A DNA stretch of 64,000 nt, taken from assembly GCA_022579005.1 (NCBI GenBank), contig MU401525.1, positions 1 through 64,000 on the forward strand, written 5' to 3'. A program made the translations under genes and the position numbers. Below are positions 10,166-21,411 of this stretch, piece by piece (the first letter of the stretch is position 1; each line of letters begins with the position of its first letter). A model generated the notes under the pieces. It saw only the letters and a program-made list of their open reading frames with translations. It had not been told where the DNA came from and made no database searches. The DNA comes from Poronia punctata. Its lineage: Eukaryota; Ascomycota; Sordariomycetes; Xylariales; Xylariaceae.

Positions 10166-11845
10166 ATGGAACAGAAAGATGATGAATACTACGACCTTGG
10201 ATCTTATCGCCGGTCGATCACTACGAATGACACACAAGCGGCTGACTGGTTCAACCGAGGTTTGATCTGGAGTTATGCATTCAACCATGAAGAGTCAGCC
10301 AAGTGCTTCGAGCGGGCTATCGAAAGAGATGGTAGATGTCCGATGGCATATTGGGGTTTGGCATATTCTCTGGGTCCCAACTATAATAAGCCCTGGGAGT
10401 TCTTCGATGGAGCCGAACTCGAAGCTACTGTCCAACGCACACATCAAGCCGTCCAACGGGCAAACTCCCTGGCGGGGGACCATGACGCTGTTTCGACTGT
10501 CGAGAAGGCACTTATCGAGGCCCTGCAATCACGTTACCCTCGCGAACACGCTGATCAGGATTGCTCAATATGGAGTCAGGGATATGCCGACGCCATGGCG
10601 GACGTATATAAGCGCTTCGAGGCCGATTTAGACGTGGCGGCCTTGTACGCGGACGCGTTGATGAACTTGACGCCGTGGCAGCTGTGGGACTTGAAAACCG
10701 GCGAACCTGCTTCAGGGGCCCATACTCTAGAGGCGAAGAGGGTCCTCGAGAGAGCAATGTCTCTGGACGGAGGTTCGCACCATCCGGGACTTCTTCATCT
10801 CTACATTCATCTCATGGAAATGTCTGGGACGCCCGAAGCCGCATTACCCGCCGCCAACACGCTGCGTGACCTTGTACCCCACGCCGGGCATCTAAATCAC
10901 ATGCCTACACATATAGATATCCTTGTGGGTGACTACCAGAATGCCATCGACTCCAACCAGAAAGCGATCATGGCCGATGAGATATTTTTCCGTAGGGAGG
11001 ATCCCCTCAAGTTCTACACCTTATACCGAGCGCATAATTACCACTTCCGCCTCTACGCAGCCATGTTCGCGGCGCAGTCGGCCGTCGCCCTCGATACCGT
11101 CTCCCGGCTCGAGGCCGCCTTACCCGAGGAGCTTCTCCGGGTCGAATCACCACCCATGGCAGACTGGCTGGAAGGATTTCTCGCCATGCGCGTCCACGCG
11201 CTCATCCGGTTTGGAAAGTGGCATGATATCATCCATTTAGCCTTACCAGCCGACACTAAGCTCTACAGCGTCACCACGGCCATGACACACTACGCCAAGG
11301 GCGTCGCTTTGGCCGCCACCGGTAAGGTCGACCAAGCCGAGCAGCAACGGAAATTGTTCGTGGAAGCGTACAAGGCCGTGCCCGAGTCGCGTATGCTGTT
11401 CAATAACAAGTGCGTCGACATCTTGGGGGTGGCGGAAAAGATGCTAGAGGGCGAGCTCGAGTACCGACGCGGAAATTACAATGTCGCCTTCGCCCACCTC
11501 GGCGAGGCGAGTAAACTGAGCTATGCGCTTCCCTACGATGAGCCGTGGGGCTGGATGCAACCGCCCAGCCATGCGCTCGGTGCTCTGCTCACGGAACAGG
11601 GACGGTATAGCGAGGCCTTGGCTATCTATGATGAAGATTTGGGGGTTAGCGACTCGCTTCCGAGGGCGTTGAGACATCCGAAGAATGTGTGGGCGCTTCA
11701 TGGACGTCATGAATGTCTGGTTAAGCTGGGACGTGACGAAGAGGCTGCTTCGGGTAAACGTGAGTTGGATGTTGCTGTTGAGCATGCTGATATCCCAGTG
11801 AGATCTTCGTGTTTTTGTCGTTTACGGACAGATGTCGTAGTTTAG
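10166..11845 (+). CDS. TPR-repeat protein, TTC38-like
   Basis: A single exon of 559 residues, counted from the ATG at 10166; an upstream in-frame TTG is not a plausible start. Residues about 25-75 form the first TPR-like helix pair (ADWFNRGLIWSYAFNHEES, then CFERAIERD and MAYWGLAYSLG). The central block has the family hallmarks LHLYIHLMEM and PHAGHLNHMPTHID, and a later pair (ALGALLTEQGRYSEALAIYD) is another TPR. The layout and length match the TTC38 family of soluble tetratricopeptide proteins found in fungi, animals and bacteria. Its biochemical role is not known. It lies 344 bp downstream of the sirtuin on the same strand; I infer no functional link. The C-terminus (ADIPVRSSCFCR) is plausible, so the gene looks intact and intronless. 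Confidence 0.8.
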   Translation: MEQKDDEYYDLGSYRRSITTNDTQAADWFNRGLIWSYAFNHEESAKCFERAIERDGRCPMAYWGLAYSLGPNYNKPWEFFDGAELEATVQRTHQAVQRANSLAGDHDAVSTVEKALIEALQSRYPREHADQDCSIWSQGYADAMADVYKRFEADLDVAALYADALMNLTPWQLWDLKTGEPASGAHTLEAKRVLERAMSLDGGSHHPGLLHLYIHLMEMSGTPEAALPAANTLRDLVPHAGHLNHMPTHIDILVGDYQNAIDSNQKAIMADEIFFRREDPLKFYTLYRAHNYHFRLYAAMFAAQSAVALDTVSRLEAALPEELLRVESPPMADWLEGFLAMRVHALIRFGKWHDIIHLALPADTKLYSVTTAMTHYAKGVALAATGKVDQAEQQRKLFVEAYKAVPESRMLFNNKCVDILGVAEKMLEGELEYRRGNYNVAFAHLGEASKLSYALPYDEPWGWMQPPSHALGALLTEQGRYSEALAIYDEDLGVSDSLPRALRHPKNVWALHGRHECLVKLGRDEEAASGKRELDVAVEHADIPVRSSCFCRLRTDVVV

Positions 11846-12039
11846 TACTCACTCAGTCACACTCGACTCACTCACTACCTACCTTAGGTACATTGCATGA
11901 TATTTCACAGACATATCAAACCCAGTGAATTTTCCGCCGCAACTTGGAAACGAGTTTCATGACATGCGAATCTATTAATCTAGATATGATACCTTCCCCG
12001 TACCTTTTCACATTACCATACATACATACATCCCTCCCA

Positions 12040-12750
12040 TCACGCCCCATTGATAGCCTTAACAATAGCCTCCCCAACCCCCTTGGCACTAGCAGGATTC
12101 TGCCCGGTAATCAACTTCCCCCCATCCTGAACAATAACCAATTCCCCCCAAGCCTTATCCGCCTTTTTATAATTCGCCCCTCTTGCTTTGGCCCCATCCT
12201 CATACAAGACCGGCATGTATTTGGTCATCCCCACCTGATCCTCCTCCTCGTTACTAAACCCCGTAACATCCCTCCCCTCAATCAACCCTTTCTTCTCCTC
12301 CCCCCCTTTTCCTCCTTTAGCATTCAAAAACGCCACGGGCCCATGACAAACCGCCGCGACGGGCTTCCCCATCTCCGCAAACTCCTCGATCAACGCCAGA
12401 CTATCCTCGTTCTCGACCAGGTCGAAGACGGGACCGTGACCGCCCGGGTAGAATAACGCGGCGAATTCGGACGCGCGGCCGAGAAATGTCGAGATCGGCG
12501 CCGTGTTTTCCCAGACGAAGGATTGCGTCTGGGAAAACGTCATGGCGGACGCGTCGTCCTTGGATGCCTCTACCGATGCGGGGTCGAGCGGGGCGTGGCC
12601 GCCTTTAGGCGAGGCGGTCACGACTTCTATGCCGGCGGAGCGGAAGACGTCGTACGGATGGGATAGTTCCGGGAGGTACCATCCTGTGGGCTTCTTGGCG
12701 GATTCTATGTATCCGTGGGATGTTAGGACGACGAGGACTTTGGGGGCCAT
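12040..12750 (-). CDS. DJ-1/PfpI family protein, Hsp31-type (putative glyoxalase III or chaperone)
   Basis: A single exon of 236 residues starting at an ATG followed by MAPKVLVVLTSHG. The DJ-1/PfpI fold signature includes the nucleophile elbow VAAVCHGP with Cys135 and His136, and the glycine-rich FYPGGHGP. Glu28 in TGWYLPE completes the Glu-Cys-His set typical of the Hsp31 subgroup. Members of that subgroup convert methylglyoxal to lactate without glutathione and protect against glycation and oxidative stress, probably in the cytosol. Length matches the roughly 237 residues usual for the subgroup. It is convergent with the TPR gene (about 195 bp between stops). Confidence 0.88.
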   Translation of the reverse strand: MAPKVLVVLTSHGYIESAKKPTGWYLPELSHPYDVFRSAGIEVVTASPKGGHAPLDPASVEASKDDASAMTFSQTQSFVWENTAPISTFLGRASEFAALFYPGGHGPVFDLVENEDSLALIEEFAEMGKPVAAVCHGPVAFLNAKGGKGGEEKKGLIEGRDVTGFSNEEEDQVGMTKYMPVLYEDGAKARGANYKKADKAWGELVIVQDGGKLITGQNPASAKGVGEAIVKAINGA

Positions 12751-13555
12751 TTTTTTTTTTTTGGTTTTGTTTTGTTTTGTTTGGGGTTTTGGGGGTGTTG
12801 TATGTAAGAGAGTGGGATAGATAGGTGAGGTTAGATGGATGTGTGTTTGTGTTTGTGTTTTGTGTGTGAGTTTGATGTTTGGTGGTGAAATTTGTTTGAT
12901 TGTTTTTGTTGTTGTAGATGATGATGATGATGATGATGGTAGGAAAGGGGTGAATAAAGTGTTACATTTATATACATATATGGATTTTATTATTATTTCT
13001 TTCTTTCACTTTCTAACCAACCCTATGAGTCTTACACATCTCCATACCTACATGTACCTACCTACCTAACCAACCTATCGTACTGTAACCCCAAAAGAGT
13101 TCTTAGCTTACACATCTCAAAGAAAAGCTACGTATAACGTGTAGTGTAGTGTAGATCGGAATCTACGCAGTTATGTTATCATCGATTATTTTACTTGGGG
13201 GGTTTTTTTTTGGCGACTTTGCAATCCCCAACCCTTTGCCGAATCAAAAACTCCGTAGCTCCGTAAGGCGGGGTCATGTATATACCCCGCTGACGTCAAA
13301 GGTGCGAGAACTCCGCTTTATTTACATGTACTCGTAACGTAATTACCAATGTCCATACTTGTACACGCAAAAGATGAGATTCGGAGTCTTTTTAAGCTTA
13401 TCACAGCTTTGTAATTGTTTAGTGTATCAAAATGAAATGAGACTGTGTCGATAGAAATAGAAAAATGGGGTATCATGTAAATATTAAAAGATCGGATCGG
13501 ATCAATCCAGAATGAATGGATGGATGGAAGAAGAAGAAAAACAGAAGAAGACCTT
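12751..13555. other. Intergenic, low-complexity (805 bp)
   Basis: The region lies upstream of the DJ-1 family gene and downstream of the ABC transporter, both on the minus strand. It has a T-run beside the DJ-1 start, GT-rich DNA (about 12840-12880), a (GAT)7 tract at 12917-12938 and TACCTACC words near 13050. No gene is seen. Confidence 0.6.
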
Positions 13556-16500
13556 TTAACTCCGTTTCCTCGACTCGAAAACAGTCTTCCATCTCGTCCT
13601 TACCAATCTCAACAACAACCAAGCGACCAATCGATAAACCAGCACGGTCCCCGCCAACGCAATCAGATTCTTGGCCCCGTCAACATTCAAATCATATAAA
13701 TCCAGCACCTGCCTTCCGTTCTCGATGGTGCATTTCCCATCGGGTAATCTCTGCGCGTCGCCGCACGTAAACTCTACATCCTCGAGACTGAAGCGCGCCA
13801 AAGCGGCCACGGCATATTTCGTAGGACTGAGATAATTAAAGATGCGGAACACCTTGGGAGGCGCGATACTCATTATCCCCGCTATCACTTGCGCAACGGT
13901 CAGAAAGACGGAGACGATGTTGACGGCGAAACCGGTGTGGCTGAAGAGCGTGTTGAACATGATGCCCAGACTTTCGCCGCAGGATACGATTCCGAAGGAG
14001 CAGAAGACTAGGACGAAGTATACGGATGCGGTGTAGGGCAGCCCGACTGCGAAGTCGGCCAACACGCCGAACACGAGACAGCTGATGACTTCAAAGGGGA
14101 ATTCGAGAATCGTGTAGGTTGCTAGAAAGGCCTCGGCGCTGTAGACGCCGTCGTCGTCCTCGCGGTAGAATACGTCGCGCTCGGCCGGGTATACGGCTAC
14201 GTTTTGTAACATGCCGACAAAGTAGAAGGCGCATACCTCTTGCACGAAACCGACGCGATTCTGGATGCTGTAGTAATCGTGGTGGAGAGGGGCGAAGTAG
14301 AGGGCGAGGAGGATGGCGAGGCCGACGACTTGCATTGTGCGTGCTAATAGTAGTGGTGGTTGGCGGCGGAAATTAATGGTTGCGCGGTGGAGGAGGAGCG
14401 GGAAGGCTGTGGCGAATGATGCTCTTTTACGCACGAGCGCGCCGAGTTCGGCTGGGGTTGCTAGTGTCGTTTTACGGAATGATGGTCGTGAGATGATGGT
14501 AGATGATTGTGCTGCTGCTGCTGCTGCGACGACGGCCTGCTTCTTTTCTCCCATTGAATTGTCGCCATTTCCTTCCACAGGAGAGGATGAGCTTTTCGGT
14601 TCATATTCATGTTTCTCCTCCTCGTCGTTTTGCCTGACTAGACTCTGTTGTTGTTGGATGATATTGGACCAGGACCCTATGAGTTTTTGAACTCTGTCTC
14701 GGCTTTCCGTCTCTTTCTGCTCCTCCTGCAAGTCCACCGTGATGAGATCCAACGCGAAATCGGCAGGATTGGTGTTTGAGGGACACTGGTAACCCAAATC
14801 ACCAAAGTATTCCAGCATGTCTTGCGCCGGTCCACTGTAAGCCGGAGAACCTCCTCTCGCTAGTAATAGAACATTACCGAAGCTCTTGAAGAGGTCAGAT
14901 CTGGCCTGGTGAATGGTCAAGATGATGGTTCGTCCCTCGTTCGCTAAACCTTGAAGCACCTCCATGATACTGTTCGCTGTGAATGCATCGAGCCCGCTCG
15001 TAGGTTCGTCGAGCAGGAGAACGCGCGGTTCCGTTAGAATCTGAACCGCAATGCTCACTCTGCGCTTCTCGCCGCCAGATATTCCCTTGACGAGATCACT
15101 TCCAACCAGATTGTCTGCGCAATCTTTGAGGCCCATCTTGAGCAGTACTTCTTCGGCTCGTTGGTTCTTTTCCTGCTTACTCATCCACGAAGGAAGTCGG
15201 AGCCCTGCCGAAAACCTGAGCGTCTCTCTGACGGTCAAGGAAGGGAGTAAGGCGTCGTCATCTTGACAGACATAAGACACGGCCGACTGGACAACCGACT
15301 TTGACGGGATGGCGCCATTAAACAGCAAATTTCCTGCCGTCTGATATCGCGTGGTGATGGTACTATTCAGTCGCTGGGCCATGGTGTTCAACAAGCTCGT
15401 CTTGCCTGACCCTGAAGGCCCCATGATGACGTTGAGTAATCCAGCCTGGAATGTGGCGGTAATGGGTTGAAGAATCGTCTTGGTCGGGAGTTGTTTTCCC
15501 CATACCGACCGTTTATCAAGGTCTAGGGAAAATTCGTCGAGGCCGACATCTATTTTGCGCACCTGTTGCGTCGATCGTACCACCATATGACCTTTTCCTG
15601 TAGAGTCGTCGTGATTCGACGTTCGGGAGCGGGCGACAGTCATCTCGACATTGAAAAATGCGTATCCAACCCAAGAGGTCATAAAAAACAATATCACGAA
15701 CGCTACCAGGACTATGATCGGTCTCGTAACCCAGTCGCGCGGAAAGCCGAGGTTATCCTGAATGTATTGACCAGTGTACTGGACACATGCAGGGTTCGAA
15801 GCGCCACCTTCCAAGGGACAGTCGTAGAAACTTGCTTGAAACTCGTTGCCGCATAAGGCGCCAAACGCGTAATACTAATATCGCATATCGCGCACGTCAG
15901 TACCTGAGAACTCATAGTAATACGAAAGTAGCAGCCCAAACTTACCGTGTAGGCGATATATTTCGTCCACCGGACATAGACGGGTATAGTATTGCTCTGG
16001 ATAAAGTATCCGCATGCTAGTGATTGCAAGGTATAGGCCAAGTTGGCAATGAGACTAGCACCGGGGAAATGCCGAACGGCCGCAATGCAGGTCATGGCCA
16101 GTGTGACGGCAATGTAATGGTTGAGCAACAGTACGGCGAAGAATGTGAAGAACTTGGCGACGTCTCGATCGAACCCGGCTAGGAAGTAGTATATGACGCT
16201 GTATAGGAACGGGACGGGAATGTCTTCGGTCACCAGACGGGCTAGACGGCGCGATATGATGAAGGGAAGGGCCGTCACGTAACCTTCTCCCTTTTCTCGG
16301 TCGAAAATGGGGACGTCGAGGCTCATGCGGTAGATTTCGTAGTTGAGAAATAGATACCCCTATTGAATTTGGAAAAAGGTTAGTGTAAGGCAGCATGACA
16401 CAAAAAGGGGTAAGGCGCAAGCATTACCTGTAAAGCAACAGCAATATAAAGGGCGCCCTGTCTGGAACGAATACCGGACTGATCCCTAGATAAGTTGTAG

Positions 16501-17732
16501 AAGATGTACCCCGAAATGATGGCCATCAAAACAGCTTCCAATATCGAACTAATCATCCCCATGGGATCCCGATATGTGACTTTGAACGTTCTCTCCGTCA
16601 AAACCTTCACTTGGCGTATATAACCAGCACGATGTCGCGTATTGCTCATTCCGTAATCGCCCCGAGTCTTATCCTCAGACAAAGGCTGAAACACCTCTCT
16701 CGCCCTTTCCGCCCAGGCACACTTCAACCTCTCCACCCGCGCCGTACTTTCCTGTTCCAGTTCCGGCGTCCTATTATCCACCGCAGCGCAATCAACAGCA
16801 AACTCGGCCGGATTGACAAAAGGCAGCAACTCAAAACCCCTTTGCTTGAACCAATCCATACACTGTCCCGCTGGGCCCGAATAAAGCGCAGATCCCCTGG
16901 AAAGAAGGACGAAGTTATCCAGCAAATGCCATATTTCCGATCTCGGCGAGTGCAACGTGGCGACAATGGTGCGTCCCTTTTTCGCGAGATCTTTCAAAGT
17001 GCGGACGAGCTGATAAGCGCTCGTAGCATCTAACCCCGTAGTAGGCTCGTCGAGGAAAAGCACCGACGGATTCGCAAGTAATTGCACGCCGATACTTGTG
17101 CGCCGCTTCTCACCCCCACTGCAACCGCGATGTTGGCTGTTTCCTATGCGCGTGTCGGCGCAATCCTTCAGGCCTAATTCGAGGATGACTTCTTCGACGA
17201 TCTGCGCGCGTTCTTGCGCCGTCGTCGAAGGCGCGAGACGGAGATCTGCCGAGTAGCGCAATGTCTCGCGCACTGTGAGCGTGGGGAGCAAAACGTCCTG
17301 TTGCATGACATAGGCATGACGCACCGACGAGGAGCAGGTGATGGTACCGGTTCTAGTCAGACGTTTACTATGCACGCGGTCTGCGATGGTGTTTAGGAAC
17401 GTGGTTTTCCCCGAGCCGCTGCTGCCGAGGATGGCTGTTAAGGTCCCGGGTTGGAACGAGGCAGATATGGAGTCCAGGAGCACTTTTTTTATTGCCGTTG
17501 GTGAGTTACTGTCCCTTTTGGTGAAAAAGGAGGGGTATGTCGATGGGTCGAGGATCGAGGGTGATGTGTCGACTGTGACGGAGAGGTTGCGGACTTGTAC
17601 ATCGACGGGTTCGACATCGCCGAGGGATAGTTGGCCTGTGGCGTGAGCCGGTTGATTATTCGGTTCCCGTGCCATTTCCTCGATGTCGTTCTCCCCAGAG
17701 CCCCCAGTCTTGGGGTTAACGTTGCTCGCCAT
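13556..17732 (-). CDS. Full-size ABCG (White/Brown-type) ABC transporter
   Basis: Three exons (17732-16428, 16359-15946, 15874-13556) give 1345 residues; the introns (68 and 71 bp) are both phase 0. Domain order is NBD1-TMD1-NBD2-TMD2, the reverse order of the G subfamily. NBD1 has Walker A GSSGSGKT (103-110), signature CSGGEKRR and Walker B VLFLDEPT. NBD2 has Walker A GPSGSGKT (about 725-732), signature ISGGEKRR and Walker B VLLLDEPT. Both switch histidines are present (ATLHSPRS, LTIHQARS). TMD1 starts in the RTFKVTYRDP region and ends in a cysteine-containing loop before FGALCGNEF; TMD2 ends near LLLRLVRTRW. The expected role is ATP-driven export of lipids or hydrophobic compounds across the plasma membrane. 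Unlike Pdr5/Cdr1-type pumps, neither ATP site looks degenerate. It is transcribed divergently from the regulator at 19610. Confidence 0.9.
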
Positions 17733-19609
17733 GGAAGAAGCAGACAGCTCCCTGTCCTGCGCTGCGTCTTGAGATTATAAGAGTTTCAACCGTTTCGCAA
17801 TAGTGGAAATACCAAAAGGTAATATGGGCTCAACAACAGAGCAGCATCTCTGCATTACTGACCAAGTTGTGCTTAATAGAATTGATCCTTTGAATTCTAC
17901 GAGTATAAAATCAATACATGTAAGTTTTGTCCTTCATGTCGGTTCGGCGTCAACCTCCTAAACAAATAGTAAATGCGCCCACATAGACGATCAAGCTCGG
18001 GTGGGTTGAGGTACCTTTTATTCTCATGCGGAGATTACTTTAAAGATAGCCTTCCCTTCAGATTATAAAACGGCCCGGAGCCAACAGGATCTAGTCTAGG
18101 CGAGATAATGTACTCGTATATGGTAAGTAGTCCAGGTTAAAGCGTTATGACCTGCATACCTACCTCGCTTGACAAACGTTCAACTCGGCAGCCGATGAGA
18201 TCGACACAAAGCCCCCGGCTTGGGGATCCTTCGTTACCATTTTAGCGCGTTGAGACATGCCATGCATGTCGGTTAGAGCTATGCACGAGATGCCATCTCC
18301 CTGTATAAGAGGAATTTATCTACCATAGTAAATCGATCTAAGCGAGCTTTGGGCCGACTCTGCGGGGAGAGGGAGATGAAAATAATAAGCCTGCATACCC
18401 ACACAAGATAGAACTTTGCGTTTCCAGTGCCTAGCTGTGGGGTTAAGTAGTCCCTTTAAAATTCTAGAGACCTTGGAGTACCTAATCTTCACGCCATCCG
18501 AATAGGTAGTCAGTGTCGCGTAGCCAAGGCATTAAAAGAAGTTAAGCAATTATAAGGACGGTAGGTAAGGTAGAGAGAGACATCTCCTGCTGTACCTGTA
18601 TGCGGGCACTGAGCACATGGAAGACATGTGCGGCATCGTATACTCGTAGACGTTAGGTATTGCCGAGGCTCTCTTCTTCCCTATTGCCATCTTTCTCTTG
18701 CTCGCTGACAGCTCTCCTTGTGGTTGGCCCGTTGGGTGATCGACTCAAGGATTTAAACCTCGCTTAGACAAACTTCCACTTTCCCTACAGTACAGAATTA
18801 CACGTGGAAACTTTTCCCTGGCCACTACCGATTCATATTGTCGGTGAATGCTCTCCTACCTGTTGCACAAAGGTATGATCCCTAATGTGTGGCGGTTGGC
18901 GGCGGCCAATAGAAAATACCTGTATGAAGTGTTTCTTTGATGGAGCTTGTCTAGAATGATGGACTTCTCCGAAATGATGGGCTTGTTGGGGAGATGGAGC
19001 CGTTTTAGTTGGGATTTTATTAGCGAGGTGGGCGGACAAGCAGGGATCAAGGTGACACTTTAGCTCGGTTCATCAAAACCCCGCCATCCAAGATTGTTTG
19101 TACATAACGTTATATATGGGTAATGGCATAATAACACGACGTTTTATTGCTTTGTAGAGTTCTGTCTGAAAAGCATGTTTCTTACCCCACCTGCAGGTGT
19201 ACCTACCTGCGTGCAGATAGGTAGCGTACCTCAGCTACCTACACCCGCGTACATCTCACGCTGCTGATTAAAGGTACGTCCTTTTTATGCCAGGAGTAGA
19301 GGGAGAGGTTTCAACCCAAGGGGATTAGGTAAGACGCGGTGTATTCTTGCTGAAACACCACCTGACCTAGACTGGCCGTCAATCCGGCGTAAGGCTCTTG
19401 AAAGAAGTCATCTTTTACCTACTTCTTTGTCTTGATTTTGGTGATAAACCTTAGTAATACATTACACCCGCTAGTTAGAGAGGTGCAATTCGGCGGTATC
19501 TGCCACAGATACGGTTCTTCAAAGTTATATCGGCCGTGCAGCTAAATCGTCGCGGACCAGGGCATCACATCAGTAGATCGACACTCGCCCCACAGGGGTC
19601 CCTGGAGAA
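17733..19609. promoter_or_regulatory. Shared divergent promoter region, ABC transporter and regulator
   Basis: No coding region is seen in these 1.88 kb between two divergent start codons. TACTCGTA words occur near 17899 (as its complement), 18112 and 18642. A run of TACCTACC-type words with a CCTGCAGG core lies at about 19190-19245. I do not recognise a specific regulator site. Confidence 0.45.
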
Positions 19610-21411
19610 ATGGCTACTCAGTTCGCATTTGTAAGTGTCGATGGTTCCAAAGGCAAGGTCAAAGCGGAGGACCGGGAGTTGGTTCGTAGTCGGTGCATGA
19701 AAGGAAAGAACAAGAAAGAAGATTCGCGACGGTCCGTCCGGGAAAGAGCAAGGCAAGAAACGACACTGCCGCGGCGGACCAGGCAGCGACCTTCCGAAAA
19801 TGCGCCACCAACAAGTCTCGTTAATTACTCATACGCCTCGTCATCGTCATCGTCCTCGAGTTCAACCTCCAGCTCAGCATCAGAATCTAGCACCAGTGAT
19901 GACGGCCACGAGTGGTCTCCAACGAAGGGGGCAAATGGCCAATTCGTTTCGAATGTCTCTCTCGTGGCAAGTCTCCATCGGGAGATGGTCCGCTTTATGC
20001 ATGAAGACACACCAACATATCCCCGAGAGATGATTTTCGTAAGTGAGTAACCCGCCGATATCATCTCGTCGGTCAGATCTAAGTACTAATCCAGAGTGAA
20101 CCGGCACAAGGCCAAACACTTAAAGATATGAAAGAACTGAGTTATCCTATCTATGGACAGCTCTACTTTCACGATAAGATGACGAAACCACCTCTGGAGT
20201 GGCTCGTAATAGACAGCTTATTTCGGTATTCGGTACTCTACCATATCGCTGTGGCCAAAGCATGCGAACAGAAACAACCTCTCAGCGAAGAGACGTTGAG
20301 ATATCATCAAATTACTTTGAACCTCCTCAACAAGAAGCTCTCCGGGCCGGCTAAGGGAGCACTCACAAACACCGTTCTCTGGAGTATCAATATGCTTGCG
20401 AACACGGCCCATCTGCTTGCCAGATACGATGAGGTTGATGTCCACACCCGTGCACTTAGACGGATATGTGGCTTGTATGGTGGTCCAGACTTTATAGCCA
20501 AGCGGCCAACGTTGAGATATTATATTTACGCGTAAGTTCCTCCTGTTTCCAAGGAAAGTGTCATAGCCATCCATTCTAAGTGTTGGGTTTCTAGTCTCGA
20601 ACTAGCGAGTTCTCTGGGGAGCGGTATAACCCAAATAAACGACTCTTTGGATAGTCCATGTGATACCTACGATGCCCCAGTCATGGAAGAAAAGACGCCA
20701 CCCAGGTCCCTGCCTCTATCGGATCGCATTTTACTTACATCTATGAGCGTCATGATAGATGCGAGGATCATATCCATCTTTCGCGATCTTCAAGAAGTCA
20801 CGCATCGTTTTAACGAGAGTAGAGCTAGGGGTGAACGTCTTGATGCCTCTACTTACCAAGCCTTCCACAATTCGGCCTCGTCCCGGTTATTGCGACTCAA
20901 AGATTCTCTCGGAGACGTCACGTCGGAATGCGTTCGACTGGGCTTATTAGCCTACCTGACTCTCGGTTCGTTTCGAGTGCTACAAAATCGGCTCGGCCAC
21001 GCACGCAACCCGAGCATATACCCCTATCTCGGCCGCAGTTTTCGCACCGCATGTCTAGCCATCGATCTCGACACCCCTCAATTGAGCACCCTCATGCTGT
21101 GGCTTCTGACGATCGGATCCATGTCGGTGTTTAATATCGACGAAGAGCCTTGGCTGGCAGAGAAATGGAGAGAAGCTGCGCAAGTGTTACCCGGTGTGTT
21201 GGTATCGTGGGAAGCCGCGCTAGAACAGCTCGACAGTGTGATGTGGATGAACTCCGTTCTGGACGAGATGGGGTTCCAGATGTATCAGAAATTGGTCAAG
21301 AAAAGCTGGTAAGTACTGCACCATTTATTTCGGTCAGTAGTGTAAACCTTGTCCTAACATAATCTTTATAGTGGCACTCTGCCCGAATACACCGCCACAT
21401 CGAATCTCTAA
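19610..21411 (+). CDS. Fungal transcription-factor-like protein lacking a zinc cluster
   Basis: Four exons (19610-20038, 20095-20531, 20595-21308, 21372-21411) give 539 residues; intron 1 has a textbook TACTAAT branch site. The N-terminus has the motif FVSVDG...RELVRSRCMKGKN (about 7-36), seen at the start of many fungal regulator-like proteins with a C-terminal fungal transcription-factor domain. A serine-rich linker (about 75-98) follows. The rest is alpha-helical and resembles the middle-homology region of fungal regulators (MVRFMHEDTP, YHIAVAKACEQ, LGLLAYLTLGSF). No C-x2-C zinc cluster or other DNA-binding motif is visible. The last exon codes for only about 12 residues. It is divergent from the ABC transporter, so it may control that gene; this is inference from position. 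Confidence 0.75.

Noticed and set aside
11944..12456. 170-codon plus-strand Pro/Leu-rich frame
   Set aside because: It is antisense to the DJ-1 family gene, whose catalytic motifs fix the true strand.
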